Positions 22,116 to 33,331 of a stretch of DNA of 64,000 nt are shown here, in pieces. The notes below the pieces were generated by a model, which was not told where the DNA came from, did no database searches, and saw only the letters and a program-made list of their open reading frames with translations. The position numbers and the translations under genes were made by a program. Positions within the stretch are counted from its first letter, which is position 1; each line of letters starts with the position of its first letter. The DNA lies in the NCBI GenBank assembly GCA_030686995.1, contig CM060707.1:87034472-87098471 (forward strand). The letters run 5' to 3'. The stretch comes from Artemisia argyi (Eukaryota > Streptophyta > Magnoliopsida > Asterales > Asteraceae).

Positions 22116-22622
22116 TAGTTCAAATGTTTTATAATATTTCTCAAATTTTGATATCTCTCTCACATATTTTCACTACTCCCGCCCACTTTTTCCCCCAAAA
22201 TCAAATTTACATTTTCATTATCCCTCCAATAGTTATCTAATAGTCATCTAGGTCACATAACCCGCACTTATCTCATCCTCTTTCTTTCTTCTTTGATGCC
22301 AACCACAAACCCCATAGCTTAAAAACCCACTTCTCTACACTTATCTCATCCTCTTTCTCTCTTATCTGTTACACTTGTATTAATCTTATACTCAATAAAA
22401 AATGAGGTAATTTTATTCTTTTTTATTGTTATTACTAAACCCAAGTTTGCTAAAATACGCATCTGTTTTAGATCTCAGTTTTTATGCTAACTAATTATTT
22501 GTCTTTTTTGTTTTTGTAGTCGACCAATGGAGGAAGATGCACCCGTAAGATGCACAGTAAACTAATTTCAGTTAATTGTCATTTTGGAGTCATGCATGTA
22601 ATCTCTTTTACCTTAATTTCAG
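22116..22622 (+). other. CACTA interior upstream of the MAP65 piece
   Basis: A pyrimidine-rich stretch with a repeated cttatctcatcctctttct (22268, 22342) leads to a possible short first exon (atgag before gtaatt) and a possible second exon around 22520-22545, followed by gtaaga. It may be a captured promoter/5' UTR or the CACTA's own 5' end. Confidence 0.4.
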
Positions 22623-22717
22623 CTATTGCACCTGCTCTAGAACAATTGTGGAAGCAGAAAGATGAAAGGGTTAAGGAGTTCTCGGATGTTCAGACACAAA
22701 TAGTCAAAACATGTGGA
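22623..22717 (+). pseudogene. captured exon fragment of a MAP65 microtubule-associated protein
   Basis: After a good acceptor (ttaatttcag) the frame reads IAPALEQLWKQKDERVKEF, SDVQTQIVKTCG, then a stop. Plant MAP65-1 proteins have an almost identical segment near residue 100 (IAPALEQLW...REFSDVQSQIQKICG). MAP65 bundles cortical and phragmoplast microtubules. Only about 31 residues are present and a TAA ends the frame where the protein should continue, so this is a fragment, not a gene. It is one of several captures in the CACTA. Confidence 0.8.
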
Positions 22718-22889
22718 TAATTAAATAAACATGGATTCAGGAAGGTGCGCTTGGTTTGATTTGTTCGACCCACCACCAAGAGCCACACAAGAGGGTATTG
22801 GTTTGGATTTGCTTACTTTGAAATTATTTGGCTTAATTGTTAAGTTGTTTGTTTAGCTTATTTTAATTTGCGGCTTATTTTGTTAAGGG

Positions 22890-23330
22890 GTGTTTGTCAC
22901 GGAACTGTTGTGTCTTGGCTGGAAAAGCACCACAACATATGGGTGCTTGTTTCTGCTATTCAAACCCAACAAAAGGGTGTGTTTCGTTGCTTATTTTTTA
23001 GCACAAGGGTGCGTTTGACTGTGCTCATTTTCCAGCCCAAAGAGGCGTTCGATTCAGCTCATTTTCCAGCCCCAACAGGGGGTGTTTGTCTGCTGCAACG
23101 CATCCCCAATAGGGGGCGTTTATTTGCTAAAATGCAGCCCTAATAAGGGGAATTTGTTTGCTACAATACAGCCCCAAAAAAGGCGTGTTTGCTGCTAAAT
23201 TTTTGGCGCAACAGGGGTGTTTGTTTTGCTTATTTCAGCCCCGAAAAGGGGTACGTTTGATCAGTTTATGGGCTCAAGCCCATGACTAATATAAGGATGT
23301 GTTTGGTCTAAAGCCTAAGGGGTGTTTAAC
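22890..23330. repeat. diverged tandem array, unit about 50-60 bp
   Basis: Seven or more degenerate units of the type agccccaa.aggggtgtttgttt.gct. No coding signal; origin unknown. Confidence 0.6.
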
Positions 23331-23756
23331 TGTAAATTTGTCAGTTCAAAAGCCACCCACGAAGGGTGCGATGCTTTGTTTGTATCTTGATTTGACACGA
23401 CCCGTAAGAGGGTGTGTCGGCCTTGTTTTGGTTCACTTTAAGTAGCAGAACACCAAGGGTGTTATAATTAGTGTTTGAACCTATATATATAAATCTATGG
23501 TTGTTTTTGTGTTCGGTTTGGTTAGGGGGTCTCACCTTTTAGCCGTCGGCAAACACAAAAGACAAACCTATTCGATCTGTGCCTTTTACCGACGCCATGG
23601 TGTATTTGGGTTTTACGGCGAACCTTGCAACGTCGTCTTCACGCCTGTCGTACAGTGCCGCTGCAAGTAAGTAGTTTAGGCACTTTTGTGTCAAGGTCTG
23701 CTATTATAAATATAGATACAGTTGTTAATCAGTTCATTGTTTTTTCGTAATTACAG

Positions 23757-23860
23757 ATAAAGAAAGATGGATTCAATAAGCTGGTTGTTCTCCCTCTTTA
23801 CCCTCATTTTTTGATATCAACTAGTGGTTCGAGACTTAGACTACTCAAAAGTATCTTCAG
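23757..23860 (+). pseudogene. captured exon fragment of ferrochelatase
   Basis: An acceptor (cgtaattacag) precedes [18 protein letters not shown] and [15 protein letters not shown]; a donor-like ag/gtgaag follows. Plant ferrochelatases, the last enzyme of plastid haem synthesis, contain [35 protein letters not shown]. The stretch is about 35 residues with several substitutions (H for Q, L for S), so it is a decaying copy. The Y retroelement inserted about 50 bp further on and may hide more of the capture. Confidence 0.85.
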
Positions 23861-23912
23861 GTGAAGAATGGATCATGTTATATGTAAGTCTAAGTTAGTT
23901 GAAAGGGTTAGT

Positions 23913-25355
23913 TGATGCGTGGAATTGCACCCTCGCAAAAGGTTTTACCTCTCAAGCGATCTTGAGAAGCTTGCAATCCCCACCAGGCAGTGTACCTGTT
24001 CGTTGTAGTATAGTATAGTGACAACTACCGGGGGATTGATCGTTCAACTCAGGAATAGTGTTCGCTAGGATTAAAAAGTCTACTAAACTAGGTCTAAAGG
24101 TGAGGGATGATTCTTTTTGTATTTTTATATTTTTATAAAAGCAGGTAAAATCTCGGGTTTTGAAGGAGTGGGCGGAATTAATTCCTAGTCAACTAACCTA
24201 ATTAATTAAAGATGCAATCAAAATAAAATAAAATAAACTAAAACTAATTTGTGGTATAAAAAATAATAAGAGAAAATGTGTTTACTTAGATTTCATTACT
24301 CCCTAGATATCTTTTACCGGTTGATTAGCTTGTTACAATTGCATGGGTGACGGGTTATATTCCTTAATACCAGTCGTAGGGCCGTGTACGAAATTCCCTA
24401 ACTCTATAAGCTCCTACTTCACTCCTATGTCGAGCCGACTAAAAGCTCCTAACATGGGATCACTAGAATTCGCTTATGCATTAAATACAACCATAAATCG
24501 TAGTACACCTCCGATCATGTTTCTTAAGACGTTCAAGCAAGTTACCAATTGGAAGTCTGCCAGTTTTCTTAAGCCTAACATCAAATACAATCATCCACAA
24601 CAACTATAAAAAAACCATCAACCAATAATCAACATCTAGGTTTCATTACATCTAAGCAAACACAATAAAAACCTAGCCTAGCATGTTAAAAAGAAGAAAA
24701 ACATAAGATAGAATCACACAGCACATAGACATATCGTATGATTATTGGAAAACTTATCTTCAATTGAACATGGATGGAACAAGGGTTGAAACCCTTATTA
24801 TTACAGAAAATTCGTCTAGGGTTTTCACAAAGAAGCTCTCTAAAAGTTCCACACTTAATAAATGAAAATTAGAAAACTATATATAGATTTTACACCTTGA
24901 CGGCGTCACGTTATAGCTTGTGACGCCGTCAACTCGCCGCCAAGATAAAATTCATATTGCCTAGATCCACTTCTGACGTCGTCATGTGTAATTTTACTCT
25001 GGGTCATCATATGTATTTTGACCCTGACGGCCTTGGTGACGCCGTCAGGCCAAATTGCCTTGAAAATTTTCTAGGCCGTCATGTATATTTTCCACATCCA
25101 CCTCTTTTGCCAAGCTTGACGCCGTCACTTGCATAGTCTTGACGCCGTCAGGTACTGTTCCTAGCAAGGATTTTGAGACTTTGTCGTTTTCTTCACTAAA
25201 TTGCTCCAAAAACGTCCAAAATGCTTCCTTTTCCAGATTTCTCCTCAAAAGTACCTAAAATGACAAAAGGAACGATTTAGGGCAATAATTGATCAGATAA
25301 TCACGAATTCGGGCTTAAATGACCCCCCAAAAGCGGTACACTTTTCGCCTTATCA
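23913..25355 (-). repeat. Y left LTR (3' LTR in its own orientation), 1443 bp
   Basis: Complete copy, TGATGCGTGG to CGCCTTATCA, matching the two right-LTR segments. Confidence 0.9.
24895..25155. promoter_or_regulatory. cluster of TGACGNCGTCA palindromes in the Y LTR
   Basis: At least five 11-bp palindromes (TGACGCCGTCA, TGACGGCGTCA, TGACGTCGTCA) and several half sites lie within about 260 bp, with the same cluster in the right LTR (42828-43085) and two more near 27382-27412. TGACG is the core of plant bZIP (TGA-factor, as-1-type) sites. A role as LTR enhancer is inferred. Confidence 0.5.
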
Positions 25356-27857
25356 AATACCCTTACACTTGAGATTTGCTTGTCCTCAAGCAAATGCGCT
25401 TTTATTCTAATCAAAATACAAGTTACGGGTCATTTAACACTAAGATAAAAGTAATTAAAACAAATAATCGTTCCACTTAAAACAAAAAACAAGCACGGAG
25501 GTTATACACTAGCACCTCACAAATAGTGTTTAGACACTCACATCTCTCAGGTGTAATAAAGTATATATCACAATAAGGAAATGGAAAACATCTCTCACTA
25601 CCTGTCATAGCAAATAGATTACCATAGGCTTGGGAAAGGATCAAACCTCCACCACTTGGCGTAAGCACCTAGGATAAACTATCAAAGAGGTCTTTTAAAG
25701 GGTTATAACATGAGGTGTAGGGATATGATAAACACGGTTTTGTTGGATAAAGGCAATTTTTACTGGTGGCGAGTTAATCATCTTGGTTAATTACATTTAT
25801 AGTATGGCATTGCTAAGCCAAGACTCGACTCGACTTAAGCTAATAAATCAAAAATAACAAAAACATAAAACAAACATAGAATGAAACGGGATGGTAGTCC
25901 GTATGTTTTTCTCTTTTTCTTATTCTATTTTTTTTATTTTTCTTGATTTTTTCGATTTATTTATTTATTTATTTATTTGCATACACTCTTACCCTACCAT
26001 CCAAAATATTACATCATAGGGGATTTGCATTCCCCTTACACTTGAACTTTTATATACTTTATAATTAACTATTCTAATGACTCGAATCAAGATAATCAAA
26101 ACACTTGGAGTACTTTTAAAATCACCGCACATATGGGGGTAGTAATTGACGTTCTTCCCCATTACTCCATAACACTAGTACTTTACCCATGAGTCCCAAT
26201 CGTCTCAAAACAATATGTACAAGATATGACTCGACTTAGCAACCATGTAATCATTAGATAATTAACTAAGGGTTTAAACAAATAACAATAATGCATTAAA
26301 GATGAGTGCATACACGGAAGGCTAAGGCGATTTGGTTGCACATTTGGGGTGGGTTGTAAACAAATTCTTCCTTTAAGTAAAATGCTTAAAGTTAGAAACG
26401 AAAAGATAGGCTCTGAGGGGTGTACTAGGGGTATCGTGTACTAAAAATGAGTACAACGCAAAGGTGTGGGAAAAATTAATTGACTTTACTAGTCAAGGCA
26501 ATTGACTTAAATGGTCAAGTAATTATGATACGGGTTTAACACAAGGGTGATCCTAATGCCTCTTATCATGTTGTAAATCCTACTACACGAATGTAGTCTC
26601 GCTATCGGTCTCGGGATGCATCACTAACGCAAGTTCTAGAATCTAAGTACTACCGGTACACTCATAAGCACTAATAATGAATGCTTTTCCTATCAAATCT
26701 AAAGGTGAACCTCACATATTTGGGTGGAAAATTTTTCTGAGTGGTATGGTTTTTGTGCTAGTCATACAACTCCTATCCATGAGACGCTCATTTAGGCTAA
26801 AGCTTCACTCCTAAATGTTGTAAAAAAAATTAAATTTGGCGCTAAAATTGCCCTAACAAGTATTTTTCTTAGTTTTATTACACACCTACTATTGAACAAA
26901 CAAACACAAGCATAATTGTATTCTCTAAAGTATCATCATTTACCCTCCCCTTACACTTAGGCTGAACATTGTCCCCAGTGTTCAATAAACAGATGTAAAA
27001 GAAAATAAGGTAAAAGAATGAAAACAAATACTCCCCTGATTCGTTCGGTGTGGATAGTGTGTCAACAAGGTTAGATCTTCTTCCAAGAAAATGAACTTTG
27101 AAAGCTTCCCTCCAGAAATATAAATCATCTTCTTGTCTAATATAACCTGTTAAGCCTGAGAAAACAATCACAAAAACCCAAAGCATCAATCCGAACAAAG
27201 AAAACTCACAACTAGATGTAATTCCAGACTTAGGAATAAAAACCAAAACAATTAAAGATGTAATGCTTGTGGAATGAATATTTGCAGATTTCCTGGAGTT
27301 TATAAAATTAAAGATTTAACAAAAAAATTTACGACTCCGGCTGAAAAACAAAATTTGCAAAATTTCCATAATTTTACACATGACGCCGTCAGGTGTAATC
27401 CTGACGCCGTCGGAATGCTCCTGCAGAAATTTTATGTTAAGTTTCATGAAAATTTCTGGAAAAACTTATGCCTTAATTCCTGGAAATCCTGCAAAATAAT
27501 CATTATGACTCGATACAAGCATTTGACTCAAACAAATACTAATATGCATGTTGATTTAATATTGTTGTGATTCATGTTCAATCCCGTTCTTATAAACAAA
27601 TTTAGATTTCCCTTACACTTATCTTTTGCAAAATACCTTTATATGTAGTTAAGACGAAGTTAAAAACAAAATAAAGTATTTTCACAATTTACTTTGAAAC
27701 ATGAGCCACAAACAATAAAAATAAAACATGCATACGGAAACAAATAAAATCAAACAAACAAACAAATAAATAAAAACATTAAACAATTTAAAAGATGGGT
27801 TGGGTTGCCTTCCAAGAAGCGCTTGTTTTTGTTCGAGTCACGAGCCTGACTCTACCC
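25356..27857 (-). other. 3' non-coding region of Y with repeated PPT-like motifs
   Basis: No gene is recognised. On the minus strand the word aagtgtaaggg or a close variant recurs near 27896-27884, 27620-27609, 26960-26944, 26045-26029 and, beside the LTR, 25370-25356. The last is the likely true polypurine tract. Confidence 0.6.
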
Positions 27858-28832
27858 TTATTTAACGGTAATAGGGGAGGTTTTCCCTACACTTTGGATT
27901 AAGTGCGGGTGGAAGTAGCGATACACACCCTTAGGGTGGAAATATGCCACGTGAGTTGAAGGGGGTGAGTGAATGGCTTCCTTCATCCTAAAACTACCCG
28001 GATAATATTGGTTGATGGGTGGGTCGGTTCCTCTTTTGTCTCCTAGAAACATATCTAAGGATGGAAAGGTGTGTAAAGATTGAGGTTCCGGTTCATCAAC
28101 ACTAGGAAATTCCCTAGAACTAGGAGTAAGGTTATCACTACAAGTATTCAAACCTATATCCTCAAGTGGTGCTTGGTCCAAGGGTTCTACCTCCATCGGA
28201 ATTCCTAAAGTTTCTTCTACTTCTTTCGGGTAAGTCACGGGCGGTGTGTGTGCCTCAAATGATGGTTAAGTATTTTGTAGGCTTATGTTATTGACCTCAT
28301 CATCCCATGTGTCAAGATCACCTATATCCTCATCATGTGTTTTGGTAGAATCTATCCTAAGCATTCTCCTAAGTATCTCACGTGCTTCTCTAGGCATCTC
28401 AACTTCAATGTCCGAATCATAAGAATCTTCCTCAATAATCTTATGTTCAATTTGCCTAAAGGATTCATCATGTGTTCCTTGAGATTCAAAGTCATTGGTC
28501 ATAAAACCTAGGTCTTTTTTATCAATGTGATCATACTCGGCTAAATCCTCCTCAATTGTTTTCTTAGGTAGTGATAACAGCAAACCTAGTGCTTCATCTA
28601 ACTTATGGTTTGTTGCAACGGCTCTCTCCATAATTCCTTGGAAAACTAGGTCGCATTTCCTATTGGCCTCACTAAAACGAGATCTTAAACATGGAGGTTG
28701 TTCATAAGAATCTATCCTAGGTGAAGGCTCATATGATTCATAGGTGTCTCTAAATGAGGTATTTTGAACTTCTTGGTATTCTAGCCACTCAACCTTACCT
28801 TGCAATCTTAGAAGTCTAAGTGAAAAGTCCAT
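27858..28832 (-). pseudogene. Y-encoded protein of unknown function, split by an in-frame stop
   Basis: An ATG at 28832-28830 (MDFSLRLLRLQGKVEWLEY) opens a frame that ends in TAA at 28268-28266. The same frame stays open after the stop down to 27858, giving about 325 residues if read through. The product is acidic and Ser/Glu-rich with no domain I can name; it may be a remnant of the region before Gag or a domesticated spacer. Just downstream, on the minus strand, lies agcgcttcttggaaggcaac (near 27805), a word common in non-coding parts of Athila/Ogre-type elements (recalled). Confidence 0.55.
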
Positions 28833-28970
28833 TTGAAGCAAATTACAAACAAAGTCACAAAGAAAAGATAGAATATGAGAAAGCTACAAAATAAAAAGAA
28901 AAAATCTCACTTGATAGGAATCTAATGAGTAGACCTAATCAAAATAAATTTCAACCTAAACAATAACTAT

Positions 28971-28989
28971 TCCCCAGGCTGCGGCGCCA
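28971..28989 (-). other. primer-binding site of Y
   Basis: Minus strand TGGCGCCGCAGCCTGGGGA, close to the tRNA-Asp complement TGGCGCCGTTGCCGGGGA used by Athila elements. It lies a few bases inside the right LTR. Confidence 0.75.
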
Positions 28990-28995
28990 AAAACT

Positions 28996-29337
28996 TGATG
29001 CGTGGAATTACACCATCGCAAAAGGTTTTACCTCTCAAGGGATCTTGAGAAGTTGCAATCCCCACCAGGCAGTGTACCTGTTCGTTGTAGTATAGTATAG
29101 TGACAAGTACCGGGGGATTGATTGTTCAACTCAGGAATAGTGTTCGATAGGATTAAAAAGTCTACTAAACTAGGTCTAAAGGTGAGGGATGATTCTTTTT
29201 GTATTTTTATATTTTTAAAAAAGCAGGTAAAAACTCGGGTTTTGAAGGAGTGGGCGGAATTAGTTGCTAGTCAACTAACCCAATTAACTAAAGATGCAAT
29301 CAAAATAAAATAAAATAAACTAAAACTAATTTATGGT
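28996..29337 (-). repeat. Y right LTR, segment a
   Basis: Matches 23913-24257. It stops at ctaatttatggt, where filler DNA and then element X begin. About 390 bp of LTR (equivalent of 24258-24644) are missing here. Confidence 0.88.
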
Positions 29338-29365
29338 GTCAACTAACCCAATTAACTAAAGATGC

Positions 29366-30785
29366 CGGATTGATTTACCCTATCTCGGACAGTCCTTGGG
29401 TCAGCCCAGTTCATTGTGTTCCAAAAAAGGGTGGCATTACTGTTGTCACAAACGAGGAAAATGAGTTAATTCCAACTCGTTTGGTTACGGGTTGGCGCGT
29501 CTGCATTGATTATCGTAAATTGAATGACGCCACCCGTAAGGATCATTTTCCTCTGCCCTTTATGGATCAGATGCTCGAGAGATTAGCGGGGAATGAGTAC
29601 TATTGCTTCCTCGATGGTTTCTCGGGTTACTTTCAGATTCCCATTGACCCGCAAGACCAAGAAAAGACCACTTTTACGTGCCCCTATGGAACTTTCGCAT
29701 ATAAACGTATCCCATTTGGCCTATGTAATGCTCCGGGCACGTTTCAAAGATGTATGATGGCCATTTTTTCCGACATGATCGGGAAAAGTATGGAGGTCTT
29801 CATGGACGATTTTTCGGTCATTGGGAATTCGTTCCAATCATGTCTCTCCCATTTAGACAACATGCTAAAACATTGTGAAAACACAAAGTTATGTCTAAAT
29901 TGGGAGAAGAGTCACTTTATGGTCACAGAGGGCATTGTCCTCGGCCATAAAATTTCAAAAAACGGGATTGAGGTTGACCGTGCCAAAGTGGACGTCATTG
30001 CAAAATTGCCTCATCCCACGACTGTGAAAGGTGTTAGGAGCTTTTTGGGTCACGCCGGTTTTTACCGTAGGTTTATTCAAGATTTTTCTAAAATCGCCCG
30101 GCCTATGACCCATCTCCTCGAGAAGGATGCTCCTTTTATCTTCTCCCCTGAGTGCATCGAAGCCTTTGAAACATTAAAGAAAAGGCTAACCGAGGCACCG
30201 ATTCTTGTTGCCCCCGATTGGGACTTGCCCTTCGAGCTCATGTGTGATGCTAGTGATTATGCTATAGGGGCAGTCTTGGGGCAACGCAAAACAAAACATT
30301 TTCAGCCTATACACTATGCTAGCAAGACTATTACCGAGGCTCAAAGTCATTACACCACCACTGAAAAAGAATTATTAGCTGTGGTGTATGCTTTTGAAAA
30401 ATTCCGGCCATACTTGATTCTGACTAAAAGCATAGTGTATACGGATCATTCGGCTTTGAAGTATCTATTTGCATAACAACATGCAAAGCCGAGACTCCTC
30501 CGTTGGGTTCTCCTCCTTCAGGAATTTGATATCATTATTCGTGATAAAAAAAGGAGCTGAGAACCTAGCTGCTGATCATCTCTCCCGTCTTGAAAACCCT
30601 CAGCAAAATGCTTTCGAGAAAAAGGAAATAAATGAAACATTTCCTCTCGAAACCCTCAATGTGGTTTCATTTCGTGGAGACTCGATTACCCCATGGTTTG
30701 CCGACTTTGCAAACTATCTTGCGGGTAACTTCATTGTGAAAGGGATGTCGTCCCAAAAAAAAAAAAAAAAATCAAAGATGTCAAA
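29366..30785 (+). pseudogene. Athila-type pol, part 1: reverse transcriptase and RNase H
   Basis: The readable frame starts in mid RT (LIYPISDSPWVSPVHCVPKKGG) and contains CIDYRKLND, FCLDG-like YYCFLDGFSGY, TFTCPYGTFAY, and the catalytic FMDDFSV. RNase H follows ([47 protein letters not shown]). These match the Athila/Tat branch. Lesions: an in-frame TAA at 30474-30476 where a Lys codon is expected, an extra A in an A7 run near 30545-30552 that shifts the frame, and a long A tract at 30757-30773. The coding sequence stops at ...GATGTCAAA, where X' inserted, and resumes at 36912. It is not functional. Confidence 0.9.
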
Positions 30786-32028
30786 TGATTGACGCTAAAC
30801 CACCAACTTATATTGACCAAGGAATGGTCAATAAAGTCAAACAGCCTAGATCAATGCTCCGGGTAATATAAGGTATCACCAGGTCGTTAAGTCCCGTTGA
30901 AGTGTGAATTGTAACTTTAGCGTATTAGTGATCGGGTGATTATTCACAGAAAAGGGTTATGATCAAAATTATTTGGAAATTATTAACAAATATAGCTTAG
31001 GAAAGCTATGTGATTGATTACGGGAATTTGGATTACGAAGATTTGAGCTAAAACCTAAAAACGTACGCTTTAATTAAAAAACGTGTACAGACGAACAAAA
31101 CAAAAAGTACAACTGATGGACTGGAAGGGTTAAAAGTGTAAAATTGGTATTTTTACAATCCTATTAATTAAAGAAAATTTTAAGAAAATTAAAAACTATT
31201 TTTACACTATTTAATTAAAAATACTAAAAAGGCTTAGAAAATTAAGAAAATTTTTATAAATCTAATTAACCATCATAGGAATCCTAAAAATTTATAAAAA
31301 GTTTATTTTATGTATTTTTAAACTAATTAACTAATTATTAATCTAATTACTTATTAATTTCTAATTAAACTAATTATCTTATAAAAAATAGAAAATGAAC
31401 AGTAAAAATTCTAGAAAAATTTATAAAAATGTTTTAACTAAAATAAAATCTAGAAAAATTATAAAAACTATGTTATACTATATAAAATCTAATTATGCTA
31501 TTTAATTGATTAATATTAATTAAAATTAAATTAAACTAAAATTAATTAGAAAAACCACTAAAAGACAAAATAAAAATCTGGAAAAATTTATAAAATTATT
31601 TTAACCTAAAATAGAATTTCTAAAAATATAAAAATAATATATTGCTTTTAAATAAGCTAAAAAGAAAAATAAAATTGATAAATCCTATTAAATAGAAGCT
31701 ATCACTAATATTAAAGTTGGCTTTTTTGGTTTTTTCTTTTTCCAAACTGATTAAATACTAAAAACAACAACTTTTAATAAAAACACTTTTATTTTAACCC
31801 AAGAGATAAGCACTTGGAGTGCTTATTAATCCCACAGTTGACTTTTGTTGACTATGGAGGTTTTTTTAGCTCAAATGGAAGATGTGGGGTCCACAATGAC
31901 AACTTATGGTTTCTCTGAGTTAGTAGTACTTAAATAAGCAAGAATAAGCCAAACAAGTGGCTTCAATAAGCCAAAAAGCTCCAATAAGCAGTTTGCTCAA
32001 CTTGTTTCTGAGTCAGATTTGGGACAAC
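30786..32028 (-). repeat. X' truncated LTR (3' LTR in its own orientation)
   Basis: Matches 33332-34621 apart from small gaps, including about 60 bp of AT-rich sequence absent here near 31215. It joins gag at 32028/32029, where the flanks stop matching. Confidence 0.88.
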
Positions 32029-32778
32029 CTTAGACTTGTTTTCTATGATTTGCAAAGCTTCTTTTGTGGTTCTACTCAAAAAATTACCTCCTGCGGAGGC
32101 ATTGAGAGAATCCTGATCAGCTTGGCTCACGCCATTGTAAAAAGTATCGAGTTGCATCAACTCAGAGAAACCATGATGTGGACACTTGCGAAGTAATTCT
32201 TTGAAACGATCCCACGCTTCACCAAAAGATTCATCGTATTTTTGAGTGAACTTGGTGATTTCGTTCTTAAGACTCGTGGTCTTGGAAGGTGGGAAGAATT
32301 CATTCACAAACTTTTTGACAAGATCTTCCCAAGTCTCAATAGATCGTGGAGGTTGTTTTTCAAGCCAAATCCGGGCTTGTCCCTCCAGGGAGAATGGGAA
32401 GAGAAGGAGTTTGATTGCTTCACACGGGACATTTTTGTACTTGATGGTTGATGTGATTTTATTGAACCATCGAATATGAGCATGAGGATCGTCCCTCTCA
32501 AAACCGTAAAATTGACTTGAGGTCACAAGATTGAGTAACCCGGTTTTGAGCTCAAAATTATCAGCCACGATGGCTGGAACAACAATGGCATCTCCGTAAC
32601 CCTCGATGGGTGCTTGGAGAAGTTCACACATGGGACGGTCTTCCGCCATGGTGACAGTGGGTGTGGCAACAGTACGGATCTCAGATCCGACTGTTGGTGC
32701 TGAACGTCTACGAGGTCTTCTAGGTTTTCGTACAAGCTCACGTAATGGGCTAGTAGACCTAGAAGAACGAGTGCGCAT
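32029..32778 (-). pseudogene. Athila-type gag, 3' truncated (X')
   Basis: The start MRTRSSRSTSPLRELVRKPR is Arg-rich. The retrotransposon gag core follows: HIRWFNKITSTIKYKNVP, LFPFSLEGQARIWLEKQP, W-E-D-L-V-K-K-FVNEFFPPSKT, FGEAWDRFKELLRKCPHHGF. Homology ends at IIENKSK. After that the frame runs a short way into LTR sequence, which is not Gag. The zinc knuckle and everything after it are deleted. About 250 of the expected residues remain. Confidence 0.88.
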
Positions 32779-33308
32779 GCACTAAGGACAAAAATCAATC
32801 AAAACAAAGTCGAGACAAAACCACAGTGAACTTAAACCAATAATCACAAGTGAGTGGCTTCTTTAGAAAAGGTACACCACTCACAAGGATACAAAGGCAA
32901 GTTTTAATCTTTTTGGTTTGGGAACTTATTTGTTCACACCCCCAGTTGGCAGGTGTTCTGTCTTGGTTTTCGACGGTTTATTTTTATGTAGAATTATTAT
33001 TCACAAGAAAGAGACGAATGTTTTTGTATTTTGTGTATGGGTTTAAAAACTTTTGGAAAATATTTTTGGTATCGTCTCGTTTACCAAAATCGTTTCCCTT
33101 TAAGAATCACCTTAAAAGAAAACCGATTTAGAAAACGTTACGATCTGTTTTGTTGTTTTTAATTTTTTTGGTGTTTTAACACTTTAGGAAAAGTGTTAAT
33201 GACTTTTTTGTGTTTTGATTATGAAAATATAAACAAGTGGTGGTATTTATACAGTGAGTGAGGTGAGATAATACTAATCTCAAATAACGCTATAGAAACG
33301 CGCACACC

Positions 33309-33326
33309 TCCCCGGCAGCGGCGCCA
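33309..33326 (-). other. primer-binding site of X'
   Basis: Minus strand TGGCGCCGCTGCCGGGGA, one base from the Athila tRNA-Asp site TGGCGCCGTTGCCGGGGA. It lies five bases after the LTR end and fixes the orientation of X'. Confidence 0.85.
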
Positions 33327-33331
33327 AAAAT

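Noticed and set aside
23576..23665. Another captured exon (MVYLGFTANLATSSSRLSYS)
   Set aside because: Open and followed by a donor-like site, but I cannot match it to any protein in either strand.
31963..32028. C-terminal 22 residues of the apparent X' Gag frame
   Set aside because: This part is LTR sequence after a deletion joint, not Gag.
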